Shown here piece after piece: positions 1 through 8,268 of a DNA stretch of 50,782 nt (position 1 is its first letter; each line of letters begins with the position of its first letter). Origin of the DNA: Loigolactobacillus backii. GTDB lineage: Bacteria > Bacillota > Bacilli > Lactobacillales > Lactobacillaceae. The stretch is taken from contig NZ_RHNQ01000008.1 in assembly GCF_003946275.1 (NCBI RefSeq), positions 1 through 50,782 on the forward strand. Reading direction: 5' to 3'. The notes below the pieces were generated by a model that ran no database searches, had not been told where the DNA came from, and worked only from the letters and a program-made list of their open reading frames with translations. The position numbers and the translations under genes were made by a program.

Positions 1-1
1 T

Positions 2-74
2 GGAGGTTTAGCTCAGCTGGGAGAGCACCTGCCTTACAAGCAGGGGGTCACAGGTTCGAACCCTGTAATCTCCA
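2..74 (+). tRNA. tRNA-Val(TAC)
   Basis: Complete cloverleaf read by eye: acceptor GGAGGTT pairs with AATCTCC, the anticodon loop CTTACAA carries TAC, the T-loop TTCGAAC is normal and the discriminator is A. CCA is not encoded. It lies at the very window edge, so an rRNA operon probably lies just upstream; that is inference. Confidence 0.95.
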
Positions 75-77
75 TTT

Positions 78-150
78 GAGCCGTTAGCTCAGTCGGTAGA
101 GCATCTGACTTTTAATCAGAGGGTCAACAGTTCGAACCTGTTACGGCTCA
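78..150 (+). tRNA. tRNA-Lys(TTT)
   Basis: Acceptor GAGCCGT pairs with ACGGCTC; anticodon loop CTTTTAA gives TTT, reading AAA/AAG. Discriminator A, no encoded CCA. Only 3 bp separate it from tRNA-Val, so the two are co-transcribed. Confidence 0.95.
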
Positions 151-162
151 TTGCCAGTTTTT

Positions 163-244
163 GCGGGTGTGGCGGAATTGGCAGACGCACTAGATTTAGG
201 ATCTAGCGCCGCGAGGCGTGGGGGTTCGAGTCCCTTCACCCGCA
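163..244 (+). tRNA. tRNA-Leu(TAG)
   Basis: Class II tRNA with a long variable arm. Acceptor GCGGGTG pairs with CACCCGC; anticodon loop TTTAGGA gives TAG, reading CUN. Discriminator A as expected for leucine; no CCA. One of three leucine tRNAs in the window. Confidence 0.95.
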
Positions 245-265
245 GTTGTATGAAGTAAGTAGTAT

Positions 266-338
266 GCCGACTTAGCTCAGTTGGTAGAGCATCTGATTTG
301 TAATCAGAGGGTCGGGCGTTCGAATCGTCTAGTCGGCA
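266..338 (+). tRNA. tRNA-Thr(TGT)
   Basis: Acceptor GCCGACT pairs with AGTCGGC; anticodon loop TTTGTAA gives TGT. Discriminator A, no CCA. Threonine tRNA is also the effector of the thrS T-box leader near 47 kb. Confidence 0.95.
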
Positions 339-352
339 TTTTTTATTGTTAT

Positions 353-424
353 GCGGAAGTAGTTCAGTGGTAGAACATCACCTTGCCATGGTGGGGGTCG
401 CGGGTTCGAATCCCGTCTTCCGCT
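353..424 (+). tRNA. tRNA-Gly(GCC)
   Basis: Acceptor GCGGAAG pairs with CTTCCGC; anticodon loop TTGCCAT gives GCC, reading GGC/GGU. Discriminator T, normal T-loop TTCGAAT. One of three glycine tRNA genes here (GCC, TCC, CCC). Confidence 0.95.
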
Positions 425-446
425 TAGTTCCGAGTTTTTCAACCTT

Positions 447-532
447 GCCGGGGTGGCGGAACTGGCAGACGCACAGGACTTAAAATCCTGCGGTGAGTAA
501 TCACCGTACCGGTTCGATTCCGGTCCTCGGCA
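447..532 (+). tRNA. tRNA-Leu(TAA)
   Basis: Class II tRNA. Acceptor GCCGGGG pairs with CCTCGGC with one G-T wobble; anticodon loop CTTAAAA gives TAA, reading UUA/UUG. Long variable arm, discriminator A, no CCA. Confidence 0.95.
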
Positions 533-546
533 TTAAATAAATATTT

Positions 547-620
547 GCACCCATAGCGCAATTGGATAGAGTGTCTGACTACGAATCAGAAGGTTGTAGG
601 TTCGACTCCTACTGGGTGCA
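547..620 (+). tRNA. tRNA-Arg(ACG)
   Basis: Acceptor GCACCCA pairs with TGGGTGC; anticodon loop CTACGAA gives ACG. A34 must be deaminated to inosine by TadA to read CGU/CGC/CGA. Discriminator A, no CCA. Confidence 0.95.
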
Positions 621-625
621 TTTTT

Positions 626-699
626 CGGGAAATAGCTCAGCTTGGTAGAGCACTTGGTTTGGGACCAAGGGGTCGCAGGTTCGAATCCTGTTTTCCCGA
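626..699 (+). tRNA. tRNA-Pro(TGG)
   Basis: Acceptor CGGGAAA pairs with TTTCCCG; anticodon loop TTTGGGA gives TGG. Discriminator A and C1-G72 pair as usual for proline. No CCA. Confidence 0.95.
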
Positions 700-711
700 T
701 TGATAGTTTAT

Positions 712-785
712 CGCGGTGTAGCTCAGCAGGTTAGAGCGTCCGGTTCATACCCGGGAGGTCGGGGGTTCGATTCCCTTTGCCGCGA
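712..785 (+). tRNA. tRNA-Met(CAT), elongator
   Basis: Anticodon loop TTCATAC gives CAT; acceptor CGCGGTG pairs with TGCCGCG. Of the three CAT tRNA types here this one has the body I associate with Bacillus elongator Met (GTGTAGCTCAGC start, GGTTCATACC anticodon arm). It has a full C1-G72 pair, so it is not the initiator. Confidence 0.85.
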
Positions 786-800
786 TAGGTTTTAGTGCTT

Positions 801-874
801 GGACCTTTAGCTCAGTTGGTTAGAGCAGACGGCTCATAACCGTCCGGTCGTAGGTTCGAGTCCTACAAGGTCCA
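801..874 (+). tRNA. tRNA-Ile2(CAT), lysidine type
   Basis: Acceptor GGACCTT pairs with AAGGTCC and the anticodon loop CTCATAA gives CAT. Automatic annotation usually calls this Met, but the body (GGACCTTTAGCTCAG, GGCTCATAACC arm) resembles Gram-positive and mycoplasma isoleucine-2 tRNA, in which TilS converts C34 to lysidine to read AUA. Identity is by recalled similarity, not search. Confidence 0.75.
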
Positions 875-909
875 TCTATGGTGGATGTTGTAAAACCATT
901 TTATATTAT

Positions 910-983
<74 letters not shown>

Positions 984-985
984 TT

Positions 986-1059
986 GGTTCCATGGTCTAG
1001 TTGGTTATGACGCCTGCCTGTCACGCAGGAGATCACGGGTTCGAGTCCCGTTGGGACCG
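986..1059 (+). tRNA. tRNA-Asp(GTC), copy 1
   Basis: Acceptor GGTTCCA pairs with TGGGACC; anticodon loop CTGTCAC gives GTC; discriminator G as expected for Asp. Normal T-loop TTCGAGT. Two bases separate it from fMet. Copy 2 at 1705 differs at one base. Confidence 0.95.
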
Positions 1060-1063
1060 TAAT

Positions 1064-1136
1064 GGCTCGGTAGCTCAGTCGGTAGAGCAATGGATTGAAG
1101 CTCCATGTGTCGGCAGTTCGATTCTGTCCCGCGCCA
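1064..1136 (+). tRNA. tRNA-Phe(GAA)
   Basis: Anticodon loop TTGAAGC gives GAA. Acceptor GGCTCGG against CCGCGCC leaves a T x C mismatch at pair 4:69 (T1067, C1132). Position 37 is G rather than the more usual A, so the usual A37 hypermodification cannot occur. Only phenylalanine tRNA seen in the window. Confidence 0.92.
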
Positions 1137-1155
1137 TCTTATAGTTAATAATTAT

Positions 1156-1226
1156 GCGGGTGTAGTTTAGTGGTAAAACCACAGCCTTCCAAGCTGTTGT
1201 CGCGAGTCCGATTCTCGTCACCCGCT
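1156..1226 (+). tRNA. tRNA-Gly(TCC)
   Basis: Acceptor GCGGGTG pairs with CACCCGC; anticodon loop CTTCCAA gives TCC. The T-loop reads TCCGATT, with C1208 where nearly all tRNAs have T55. The otherwise similar tRNA-Gly(CCC) at 13772 keeps the normal TTCGATT. It may be functional or drifting; the rest of the fold is intact. Confidence 0.88.
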
Positions 1227-1254
1227 TTGTCTGATAATTAACTATTCATTATAT

Positions 1255-1328
<74 letters not shown>

Positions 1329-1332
1329 TTTT

Positions 1333-1420
1333 GGGGAAGTACTCAAGTGGCTGAAGAGGCGCCCCTGCTAAGGGTGTAGGCGGGTTATACCGCGCGAGAG
1401 TTCGAATCTCTCCTTCTCCG
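1333..1420 (+). tRNA. tRNA-Ser(GCT)
   Basis: Class II tRNA with long variable arm. Acceptor GGGGAAG pairs with CTTCTCC with one G-T wobble; anticodon loop CTGCTAA gives GCT, reading AGC/AGU. Discriminator G, the usual seryl identity base. Confidence 0.95.
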
Positions 1421-1429
1421 TTTTTTGAT

Positions 1430-1501
1430 GGCCCGTTGGTCAAGTGGTTAAGACACCGCCCTTTCACGGCGGTAACATGGGTTCAAATCCCGTACGGGTC
1501 A
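1430..1501 (+). tRNA. tRNA-Glu(TTC)
   Basis: Acceptor GGCCCGT pairs with ACGGGTC; anticodon loop CTTTCAC gives TTC. Discriminator A, no CCA. Confidence 0.95.
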
Positions 1502-1531
1502 TGGTACATCATATAGTTAATTTTTAGTCTT

Positions 1532-1619
1532 GGAGGATTACCCAAGTGGCTGAAGGGAACGGTCTTGAAAACCGTCAGGTGTGTAATAGCACGCGAGAGT
1601 TCGAATCTCTCATCCTCCT
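1532..1619 (+). tRNA. tRNA-Ser(TGA)
   Basis: Class II tRNA. Acceptor GGAGGAT pairs with ATCCTCC; anticodon loop CTTGAAA gives TGA, reading UCN. The discriminator base is T1619 rather than the usual seryl G73, and T1619 is also the first base of the second copy of the 165-bp fMet-Asp repeat. Confidence 0.92.
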
Positions 1620-1628
1620 TTATATTAT

Positions 1629-1702
<74 letters not shown>

Positions 1703-1704
1703 TT

Positions 1705-1778
1705 GGTTCCATGGTCTAGTTGGTTATGACGCCTGCCTGTCACGCAGGAGATCACGGGTCCGAGTCCCGTTGGGACCG
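1705..1778 (+). tRNA. tRNA-Asp(GTC), copy 2
   Basis: Identical to the copy at 986-1059 except for one base: C1760 replaces T1041, changing the T-loop from TTCGAGT to TCCGAGT at conserved position 55. All stems and the GTC anticodon are intact. It is the last tRNA of the cluster. Confidence 0.9.
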
Positions 1779-1785
1779 TAATGTA

Positions 1786-1814
1786 AGACAACATTTTAAT
1801 GTTGTCTTTTTTTT
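1786..1814 (+). terminator. Terminator of the tRNA cluster
   Basis: A stem AGACAACAT/ATGTTGTCT closes on a three-base loop and is followed by eight T. It ends the tRNA transcript before the metK promoter. Confidence 0.93.
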
Positions 1815-1832
1815 ATTATCATTTAGTGGGAA

Positions 1833-1862
1833 TTCAACTTTTAAATGGCCAATTATTATGAT
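1833..1862 (+). promoter_or_regulatory. Putative metK promoter
   Basis: TTCAAC (1833-1838) and TATGAT (1857-1862) are 18 bp apart. The -35 is weak, the -10 good; it would start transcription about 20 nt before the S(MK) box. Confidence 0.55.
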
Positions 1863-1884
1863 AGACTAGTTCTTGGTTTATAAG

Positions 1885-1979
1885 CAGATTCCCGAGAGGA
1901 TTCACGATTTATGTGGATATGCCTTGTAACCGAGTTAACTATCCAATTAATTGGATTAAATGTATAGGGGGAATATAAA
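1885..1979 (+). promoter_or_regulatory. S(MK)-box (SAM-III) riboswitch of metK
   Basis: This leader regulates translation of SAM synthetase by SAM. ATTCCC (1888-1893) followed by GAGAGGAT, then ATGCCTTGTAACCGA (1919-1933), are the conserved core strands known from the Enterococcus element. The Shine-Dalgarno GGGGG (1967-1971) within GGGGGAAT can pair with ATTCCC, so SAM binding would hide the ribosome site from the GTG start at 1980. A perfect palindrome ATCCAATTAATTGGAT (1941-1956) forms the variable hairpin in between. Recognition is by recalled core sequence; folding was by eye. Confidence 0.92.
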
Positions 1980-3167
1980 GTGCGTGAAAGACACTTATTT
2001 ACTTCAGAATCAGTATCTGAAGGGCATCCAGATAAAATAGCTGATCAGATTAGTGATGCTATTTTGGATGCCATGTTAGCACAGGATCCAAAAGCACGGG
2101 TTGCCTGCGAGACTACCGTTACGACAGGGTTAGTCCTTGTGGTCGGTGAAATTTCAACAAGTGCGTACGTTGATATCCAAAAAACGGTGCGTGAAACAAT
2201 TAAAGGTATTGGTTATACACATGGTAAGTATGGTTTTGATGGTGATAACTGCGCTGTTTTAGTGGCTTTGGATGAACAATCACCTGATATTGCCCAGGGG
2301 GTCGATGATTCCTTGGAAGCACGTAATTCAGACGAGGACCCATTAGATAAAATTGGTGCCGGTGATCAGGGCATGATGTTTGGTTTTGCAATTGATGAAA
2401 CCCCGGAATTAATGCCATTACCAATTTCTTTGGCACACCGATTGATGCGCCAAGTTGCAAAATTACGCAAAGATGGCACAATTAAATATTTGCGTCCTGA
2501 CGCCAAGGCTCAAGTTACCGTTGAATACGATGATAATGGACAACCAGCACGAGTTGATACAGTAGTGATCAGTACCCAACATGATCCCGATGTATCATTA
2601 GCACAAATTCGTAAGGACATGATTGACCAAGTAATTAAAACAGTAATTCCAGCTAGTTTGCTTGATGAAAAAACCAAATATTTTGTTAATCCAACTGGTC
2701 GTTTTGTCATTGGTGGACCACAAGGAGATGCTGGCTTAACTGGACGTAAGATTATTGTTGATACTTATGGTGGTTATGCTAAACATGGTGGCGGTGCTTT
2801 TTCCGGTAAGGATGCCACTAAGGTTGATCGCTCGGCCAGTTACGCGGCACGTTATATTGCAAAGAACATTGTTGCTGCTGGCTATGCCAAACGTTGTGAA
2901 GTTCAACTTGCTTATGCAATTGGTGTTGCTCAGCCAGTATCCGTTGCAATTGATACTCAAGGGACCAATACAGTTCCTGAAAGTGAGTTAGTTAAGGTTG
3001 TTCGAACGATTTTTGATCTTCGGCCAGCTGGTATTATTAAGATGTTAGATTTACAACGACCGATTTATAAGCAGACGGCTGCTTACGGTCATTTTGGGCG
3101 TACAGATGTTGATCTACCTTGGGAACACTTAGACAAGGTTGATGCATTACATAATGCATTAGATTAA
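1980..3167 (+). CDS. metK: S-adenosylmethionine synthetase
   Basis: MetK makes S-adenosylmethionine from methionine and ATP in the cytoplasm. The 395 residues match the family length. Near the N-terminus [12 protein letters not shown] is the ATP/methionine-binding signature; [10 protein letters not shown] (about 115-124) and [13 protein letters not shown] (about 240-252) are the two other family signatures, the latter being the phosphate-binding loop. The start is GTG, set 8 nt after the GGGGG ribosome site of the S(MK) box; no ATG gives a better fit. The gene stands alone between the tRNA terminator and its own terminator at 3182. SAM feedback through the leader is the expected control. Confidence 0.98.
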   Translation: MRERHLFTSESVSEGHPDKIADQISDAILDAMLAQDPKARVACETTVTTGLVLVVGEISTSAYVDIQKTVRETIKGIGYTHGKYGFDGDNCAVLVALDEQSPDIAQGVDDSLEARNSDEDPLDKIGAGDQGMMFGFAIDETPELMPLPISLAHRLMRQVAKLRKDGTIKYLRPDAKAQVTVEYDDNGQPARVDTVVISTQHDPDVSLAQIRKDMIDQVIKTVIPASLLDEKTKYFVNPTGRFVIGGPQGDAGLTGRKIIVDTYGGYAKHGGGAFSGKDATKVDRSASYAARYIAKNIVAAGYAKRCEVQLAYAIGVAQPVSVAIDTQGTNTVPESELVKVVRTIFDLRPAGIIKMLDLQRPIYKQTAAYGHFGRTDVDLPWEHLDKVDALHNALD

Positions 3168-3181
3168 CGATTACAAGAGGC

Positions 3182-3225
3182 GACCCTTACCAGGGATTTT
3201 TCAATTTCCTGATAGGGGTCTTTTT
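3182..3225 (+). terminator. metK terminator
   Basis: GACCCTTACCAGG pairs imperfectly with CCTGATAGGGGTC around an AT-rich loop, followed by TTTTT. It separates metK from the MFS gene. Confidence 0.85.
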
Positions 3226-3254
3226 ATATGATTTAGTGAATGAAGGAGGGCAAA

Positions 3255-4724
3255 ATGAAGAAAGAAACAAACGTCACTTTAGTAACAGTTGCTATTTTTA
3301 TTGCAACTTTTATGTCAGCCATTGAAGGTACAATAGTTTCAACGGCAATGCCAACAATTGTTGGTGACTTACACGGAATGAATTTAATGAATTGGATTTT
3401 TTCAATTTATTTATTAACTAACGCAATGCTAACACCGATTTATGGAAAACTGGCCGATCGAGTTGGTCGAAAGTCAGTATTTATTGTTGGACTTCTTTTA
3501 TTTATTATTGGTTCGGCTCTATGTGGTTTTGCGCAAAATATGATGACTTTAATTATTTTTCGGGCACTACAGGGAATGGGCGCCGGAGCAATCTTGCCAT
3601 TATCATTTACAATAATTGCTGATATCTACCCAATAGAGAAGCGAGCCAAGATTTTGGGCTTTAATAGTTCGGCTTGGGGCATTGCCTCAGTCGTTGCCCC
3701 TTTACTTGGAGGTTTCATTGTTGAACAATTAAGCTGGCACTGGATTTTCTTTATTAACGTACCGATTGGCCTAATTACGATTTGGATGATCTCACATTAC
3801 CTGAATGAACCTAAGCGAGAAGTAATTAAGGCACCGATTGACTACCGGGGAAGTTTATTTCTAATGTTAACCTTACTCTGTGTTATGTACGGTTTCCAAG
3901 TTTTAGAACACGGGTTTTCATTAGTTTTAGTCTTAATGTTTGTTATTGCTATTATCTGTTTTTTACTTTTTATCAAAACCGAAAAAACTGCTACGGATCC
4001 GATTATTTCATTGGCGTTATTTAAAAATCAAACCTTTAACGTTCAAAATATAGTGGCCGCATTGGTTAGTGGCTTTTTAATGGGGTTTGAAGTCTATATG
4101 CCAATGTGGATGCAGGGAATTTTAGGGTTGCCGGCCTCCATGGGTGGTTTTGTTGTGACTCCAAGTTCACTGATGTGGGTTGTTGCATCATTTATCACTG
4201 GGGGGTTGCTTGCTAAATACACCCCGCGTTTTATTCTTTTTTGGAGTCTGGCCTTATTGGCCTGTGGTAGCTTTGTTTTGGCCGTTTTACCAGAAACAAC
4301 ATCGTTTTCGACTTTCTTAATCGTTGCGGCCTTTTTGGGACTTGGTTTTGGTGTCACTATCACAACAACGACTGTCGTTTCACAAAACTCGGTTTCTAAA
4401 GATCAAATTGGTGTGGCAACATCATTTAATACCCTATGTCGGACGCTAGGCCAAACCTTGATGGTTTCGGTTTACGGAATTATTTTGAACCTCCATCTGG
4501 CCTCTGGAGTTGCAAAATACAAACACAGTGGGATTACTAGTGATATGATGAATCGTTTAGTTAATCCACAAACAGCTACTAGTTTACCGGCAAAATTGTT
4601 GCCAACTTTACGGGAAATACTATATAGTGGTCTACACGTCATCTACATGACTTCCGTTATTTTAATGATTCTGGCGATTATCGTGAATTTATTTGGAAAA
4701 CGCAAAAAAGTGGTGGAACGATAG
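3255..4724 (+). CDS. DHA2-family MFS multidrug exporter
   Basis: A proton-coupled drug exporter of the EmrB/QacA (DHA2, 14-TM) type. About 489 residues with some fourteen hydrophobic spans. TM1 carries IEGTIVSTAMPTI, matching the DHA2 motif D1; GKLADRVGRKSV near residue 64 is MFS motif A, and WHWIFFINVP near residue 162 is typical of this subfamily. An in-frame ATG lies at 3240, but GAAGGAGGG (3242-3250) is an excellent ribosome site for the ATG at 3255, so I use that. Substrate cannot be told from sequence. The gene is convergent with the PAP2 gene, one base separating their ends. Confidence 0.9.
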   Translation: MKKETNVTLVTVAIFIATFMSAIEGTIVSTAMPTIVGDLHGMNLMNWIFSIYLLTNAMLTPIYGKLADRVGRKSVFIVGLLLFIIGSALCGFAQNMMTLIIFRALQGMGAGAILPLSFTIIADIYPIEKRAKILGFNSSAWGIASVVAPLLGGFIVEQLSWHWIFFINVPIGLITIWMISHYLNEPKREVIKAPIDYRGSLFLMLTLLCVMYGFQVLEHGFSLVLVLMFVIAIICFLLFIKTEKTATDPIISLALFKNQTFNVQNIVAALVSGFLMGFEVYMPMWMQGILGLPASMGGFVVTPSSLMWVVASFITGGLLAKYTPRFILFWSLALLACGSFVLAVLPETTSFSTFLIVAAFLGLGFGVTITTTTVVSQNSVSKDQIGVATSFNTLCRTLGQTLMVSVYGIILNLHLASGVAKYKHSGITSDMMNRLVNPQTATSLPAKLLPTLREILYSGLHVIYMTSVILMILAIIVNLFGKRKKVVER

Positions 4725-4725
4725 T

Positions 4726-5373
4726 TTATTTAACGTGGTCCAAATAGCTAAATAATAGCCAGGTTAAACAAAGGTTTGCGAGGCCAAAAGACCAGCCGGC
4801 AATAACATCACTCGTATTATGAACACCGACGTAAATTCGGCTGAGACCGATTAGTAATGGTAATGCTACCCAAAGATAGGTTAAGTGCCTGCGTTGGGTA
4901 GCATTTTTGATTAAACAATAGCTGAGTATAAAAAAAGTGCCGTATAACAATACACTTGTAGTTGCGTGGCCACTTGGAAAACTGAAACCACCAGCACTAA
5001 CTAAATGACTGACGGCAGTTGGCCGCGGTCTTTGAACAAGCTCCTTAATAATATGGTTAATTAGTCCAGCGATAAAACCAACATTTATGAAAACTAGGAA
5101 GGCCAGTTTATTTTGTTGTGTTGCTGCTAATAGAAGAATTAAAATAAGTGCAATAAGTGTGGTGCTTGCTGGATTACCAAATTCAGTAATGATGATAACC
5201 AAGTGATTGAGACTTGGTTGTCGAAATTGGGTGATAAAGGCGTTAGTAGTTTGGTCAAATTGTTGTAACCAGTTAGCGTTTATTTCTAGGCTAAGCAATA
5301 TTAGGAAAAAAATGAAGTAGCTAATCCCTGCAGTGACTGCAAGCTGTTTTCGTTGTTGGTTTGTTAATTGCAA
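4726..5373 (-). CDS. PAP2-family membrane phosphatase
   Basis: A membrane lipid phosphatase of the PgpB/undecaprenyl-pyrophosphate phosphatase type. The three PAP2 motifs are all present: KELVQRPRP, FPSGHAT and SRIYVGVHNTSD, with the catalytic histidines in the second and third. Six hydrophobic spans flank them and the length, 215 residues, is normal. The start appears to be TTG (5371-5373), preceded by AAAAGGAT at good spacing. Likely substrates are undecaprenyl pyrophosphate or phosphatidylglycerol phosphate; the sequence does not decide. It is transcribed alone, against the MFS gene. Confidence 0.88.
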   Translation of the reverse strand: MQLTNQQRKQLAVTAGISYFIFFLILLSLEINANWLQQFDQTTNAFITQFRQPSLNHLVIIITEFGNPASTTLIALILILLLAATQQNKLAFLVFINVGFIAGLINHIIKELVQRPRPTAVSHLVSAGGFSFPSGHATTSVLLYGTFFILSYCLIKNATQRRHLTYLWVALPLLIGLSRIYVGVHNTSDVIAGWSFGLANLCLTWLLFSYLDHVK

Positions 5374-5445
5374 ATTAAATCAATCCTTTTCAGTTATTAG
5401 GCTAAATTAACTTATTTTAGTTTAGCATGTTTAGGAAAGTCCGGC

Positions 5446-5474
5446 TTGAAAACAAAAATTCTTTTTGGTATGAT
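5446..5474 (+). promoter_or_regulatory. leuS promoter
   Basis: TTGAAA (5446-5451) and TATGAT (5469-5474) with 17-bp spacing, placing the start near 5481, just upstream of the T-box leader. Confidence 0.8.
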
Positions 5475-5480
5475 GAAATA

Positions 5481-5714
5481 AATAATAAGAAACTGTGAAA
5501 AGGATTAGTAGTAAAGTTACTTTTAACAGAAAACGAATGGTTGATGTGAATTCGTAAAGTGATTTTTTGAACTCACCTTAGAGTGTTTAGTCGAATTTAA
5601 GTAGATTAAAACGTGCGGTCGCGTTAAGACGTCAAGTGTCGTATTTAATACGAAATGTAGGTGGCATCGCGGTCATATCGTCCTACAGGATATATTTCCT
5701 GTGGGGCGTTTTTC
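5481..5714 (+). promoter_or_regulatory. leuS: T-box leader of leuS
   Basis: A tRNA-sensing antitermination leader. The T-box core AGGTGGCATCGCGG (5659-5672) would pair with the free CCA end of uncharged tRNA. The likely specifier is CTC (5572-5574, in GAACTCACC), a leucine codon. The terminator is a stem of CGTCCTACAGGA (5679-5690) with TCCTGTGGGGCG (5697-5708) and a T run, overlapping the antiterminator. Uncharged tRNA-Leu should increase leuS transcription. Confidence 0.92.
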
Positions 5715-5759
5715 TTTAGCACAGCAATTTTTTATTGACGTTAGAAAGGAAGTTAATTT

Positions 5760-8180
5760 ATGAGTTACAATCATAAGGTTGTTGAACGTAAATGGAATCA
5801 TTATTGGCTACATAATAATACATTTAAAACGACAGAGGATCCTAAAAAAGAGAACTTCTATGCATTAGATATGTTTCCTTATCCTTCTGGTAAGGGACTA
5901 CACGTTGGCCATCCAGAGGGCTATACAGCAACGGATATTATTGCGCGGATGAAACGGATGCAAGGATACAACGTTTTACACCCAATGGGTTGGGATGCTT
6001 TTGGTTTACCGGCTGAACAGTACGCTTTGAATACCGGGCATAGTCCAGCTAGTTTTACTAAAAAAAACATTGAAACTTTCCGTAAACAAATTAATTCGTT
6101 GGGCTTTTCCTATGATTGGGGTCGGGAAGTAAATACCACCGATCCAAACTACTATAAATGGACCCAGTGGATTTTTGAACAAATGTACAAAAAAGGACTG
6201 GCCTATGAATCTGAAGTGTTAGTAAACTGGGCGCCTGATTTATTGGGTGGCACCGTTGTTTCTAACGAAGAAGTTGTTGATGGCAAGACTGAACGTGGGG
6301 GCTTCCCCGTTTATCGGGTACCAATGCGGCAGTGGATGTTAAGAATCACGGCCTATGCAGACCGTTTATTAAAGGACCTGGATTTACTTGATTGGCCAGA
6401 AAGCATTAAAGAAATGCAACGGAATTGGATTGGCCGTTCCGAAGGGGCCAGTGTTAATTTTAAAGTTGCTGGTCAGGAAGATAAATCGATCGAGGTCTTC
6501 ACAACCCGTCCAGATACACTGTTTGGTGCAACTTATATGGTACTAGCACCAGAACATGAACTAGTTGCCGCCTTAACAACTGCTGAACAAAAGGCAGCAG
6601 TGGAGGCGTATAAGAAACAGATCTCAACTAAGAGTGATCTCGAACGAACTGATTTGGCTAAAGAGAAAACTGGCGCGTTCACAGGTAGTTACGCGATTAA
6701 CCCAATAAATGGTGAACAAGTACCAATCTGGATTGCAGATTATGTCTTGGCATCTTATGGGACCGGCGCAATTATGGCCGTTCCGGCGCATGATGATCGT
6801 GATTTTGAGTTTGCCAAAAAGTTTGCTTTACCAATTAAGCCTGTTATTGCGGGTGGTGATGTTACAAAGGCCGCTTACACGGATGATGGAGAACACATTA
6901 ATTCTGGATTCTTAAATGGCCTAAATAAAAAAGAGGCAATCAGTCGTGCGTTAGATTGGCTAGAAGAAAAAGGTGTCGGTAAGCGAAAAGTTAACTATCG
7001 GTTACGTGACTGGATCTTCTCTCGGCAACGCTACTGGGGTGAACCAATTCCTATTATTCATTGGGAAGATGGGGAAACAACCTTAGTTCCCGAAGATCAA
7101 TTACCATTGATTTTGCCAAAAACCGATGACGTTAAACCATCTGGTAGTACTGAAAGCCCATTGGCCAATGTATCTGAGTGGGTGAACGTTGTTGATGAGA
7201 ATGGTCGGAAAGGTAAGCGCGAAACAAATACGATGCCACAATGGGCCGGTAGTTCATGGTATTTCTTACGTTACATTGATCCGCATAACAAGGAAAAAAT
7301 AGCCGATTATGATAAATTAAAGAAATGGCTACCAGTTGATTTGTACGTTGGTGGTGCCGAGCACGCCGTCTTACATTTACTTTACGCCCGTTTCTGGCAT
7401 AAATTCTTGTATGATATTGGCGTTGTACCAACACCAGAACCATTCCAAAAATTATATAATCAAGGAATGATTTTGGGCGATAATCACGAAAAAATGTCTA
7501 AGTCTAAAGGTAACGTGATTAATCCAGATGATATTGTTGCTGAATATGGTGCTGATACATTACGGTTATACGAAATGTTTATGGGACCGTTGGACGCCTC
7601 AATTGCGTGGAGTGATGATGGGCTTAATGGTGCTAAAAAATTCTTAGATCGTGTTTGGCGGTTATTGATTGACGATGAAGATGAATTACGTGATCGGGTT
7701 ACCACTGTCCATGATGATGGATTGACAAAAATTTATAATCAGACGGTTAAAAAGGTAACGGAAGATTATGAACACCTTCATTTCAACACCGCAATTTCGC
7801 AATTAATGGTTTTCATCAATGAGGCCTACAAGGTTGATATTTTACCCGTAGAATACATTGAAGGCTTTATCAAAATGCTTTACCCAGTTGCGCCACATAT
7901 GATGGAAGAACTTTGGCAGAAATTGGGCCATGATGAATCCATTACCTATGCGGCCTGGCCAACTTACGACAAGGATCAATTGGTTGAAGACACAATTGAA
8001 ATTGTTGTTCAGGTTAACGGTAAGTTGAAGGCAAAAGTAATGATTAGCAAGGACACCAGCAAGGACGATCTGCAGAAGCTTGCTTTGGCTGAAGATAAGG
8101 TTCAAAAAGCCATTGAAGGTAAGACTGTTCGCAAGGTAATCGTAGTTCCTCAAAAATTAGTCAACATTGTTGCTAATTAA
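5760..8180 (+). CDS. leuS: Leucyl-tRNA synthetase
   Basis: Class I synthetase that charges tRNA-Leu. At 806 residues it is of normal bacterial length. The HIGH-type motif HVGH is at about 48-51, in [13 protein letters not shown]; the connective editing domain follows ([12 protein letters not shown] near 250, and the [15 protein letters not shown] editing loop near 340); KMSKSKGN starts at residue 578; the C-terminal anticodon domain completes it. It follows its T-box leader with a good ribosome site (GAAAGGAAG) before ATG, and ends in its own terminator. Confidence 0.98.
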   Translation: MSYNHKVVERKWNHYWLHNNTFKTTEDPKKENFYALDMFPYPSGKGLHVGHPEGYTATDIIARMKRMQGYNVLHPMGWDAFGLPAEQYALNTGHSPASFTKKNIETFRKQINSLGFSYDWGREVNTTDPNYYKWTQWIFEQMYKKGLAYESEVLVNWAPDLLGGTVVSNEEVVDGKTERGGFPVYRVPMRQWMLRITAYADRLLKDLDLLDWPESIKEMQRNWIGRSEGASVNFKVAGQEDKSIEVFTTRPDTLFGATYMVLAPEHELVAALTTAEQKAAVEAYKKQISTKSDLERTDLAKEKTGAFTGSYAINPINGEQVPIWIADYVLASYGTGAIMAVPAHDDRDFEFAKKFALPIKPVIAGGDVTKAAYTDDGEHINSGFLNGLNKKEAISRALDWLEEKGVGKRKVNYRLRDWIFSRQRYWGEPIPIIHWEDGETTLVPEDQLPLILPKTDDVKPSGSTESPLANVSEWVNVVDENGRKGKRETNTMPQWAGSSWYFLRYIDPHNKEKIADYDKLKKWLPVDLYVGGAEHAVLHLLYARFWHKFLYDIGVVPTPEPFQKLYNQGMILGDNHEKMSKSKGNVINPDDIVAEYGADTLRLYEMFMGPLDASIAWSDDGLNGAKKFLDRVWRLLIDDEDELRDRVTTVHDDGLTKIYNQTVKKVTEDYEHLHFNTAISQLMVFINEAYKVDILPVEYIEGFIKMLYPVAPHMMEELWQKLGHDESITYAAWPTYDKDQLVEDTIEIVVQVNGKLKAKVMISKDTSKDDLQKLALAEDKVQKAIEGKTVRKVIVVPQKLVNIVAN

Positions 8181-8192
8181 ACAATTTACTAT

Positions 8193-8246
8193 AAAACGGA
8201 GCAATTGGTGGTTGTTAATTAAACTACCAGTGCTCCGTTTTATTTT
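8193..8246 (+). terminator. leuS terminator
   Basis: AAAACGGAGC (8193-8202) pairs with GCTCCGTTTT (8232-8241), with a secondary GGTGGTT/AACTACC helix inside the loop. Confidence 0.88.
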
Positions 8247-8268
8247 AACTAAAAATTAAATTTCTTAA

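Noticed and set aside
3240-3254. Five-codon upstream extension of the MFS gene
   Set aside because: The extension overlaps the GAAGGAGGG ribosome site used by ATG 3255.
7132-7443. Minus-strand frames of about 100 codons inside leuS (also in thrS, polA and metK)
   Set aside because: They are shadows of strongly conserved genes on the other strand, without ribosome sites or recognisable domains.
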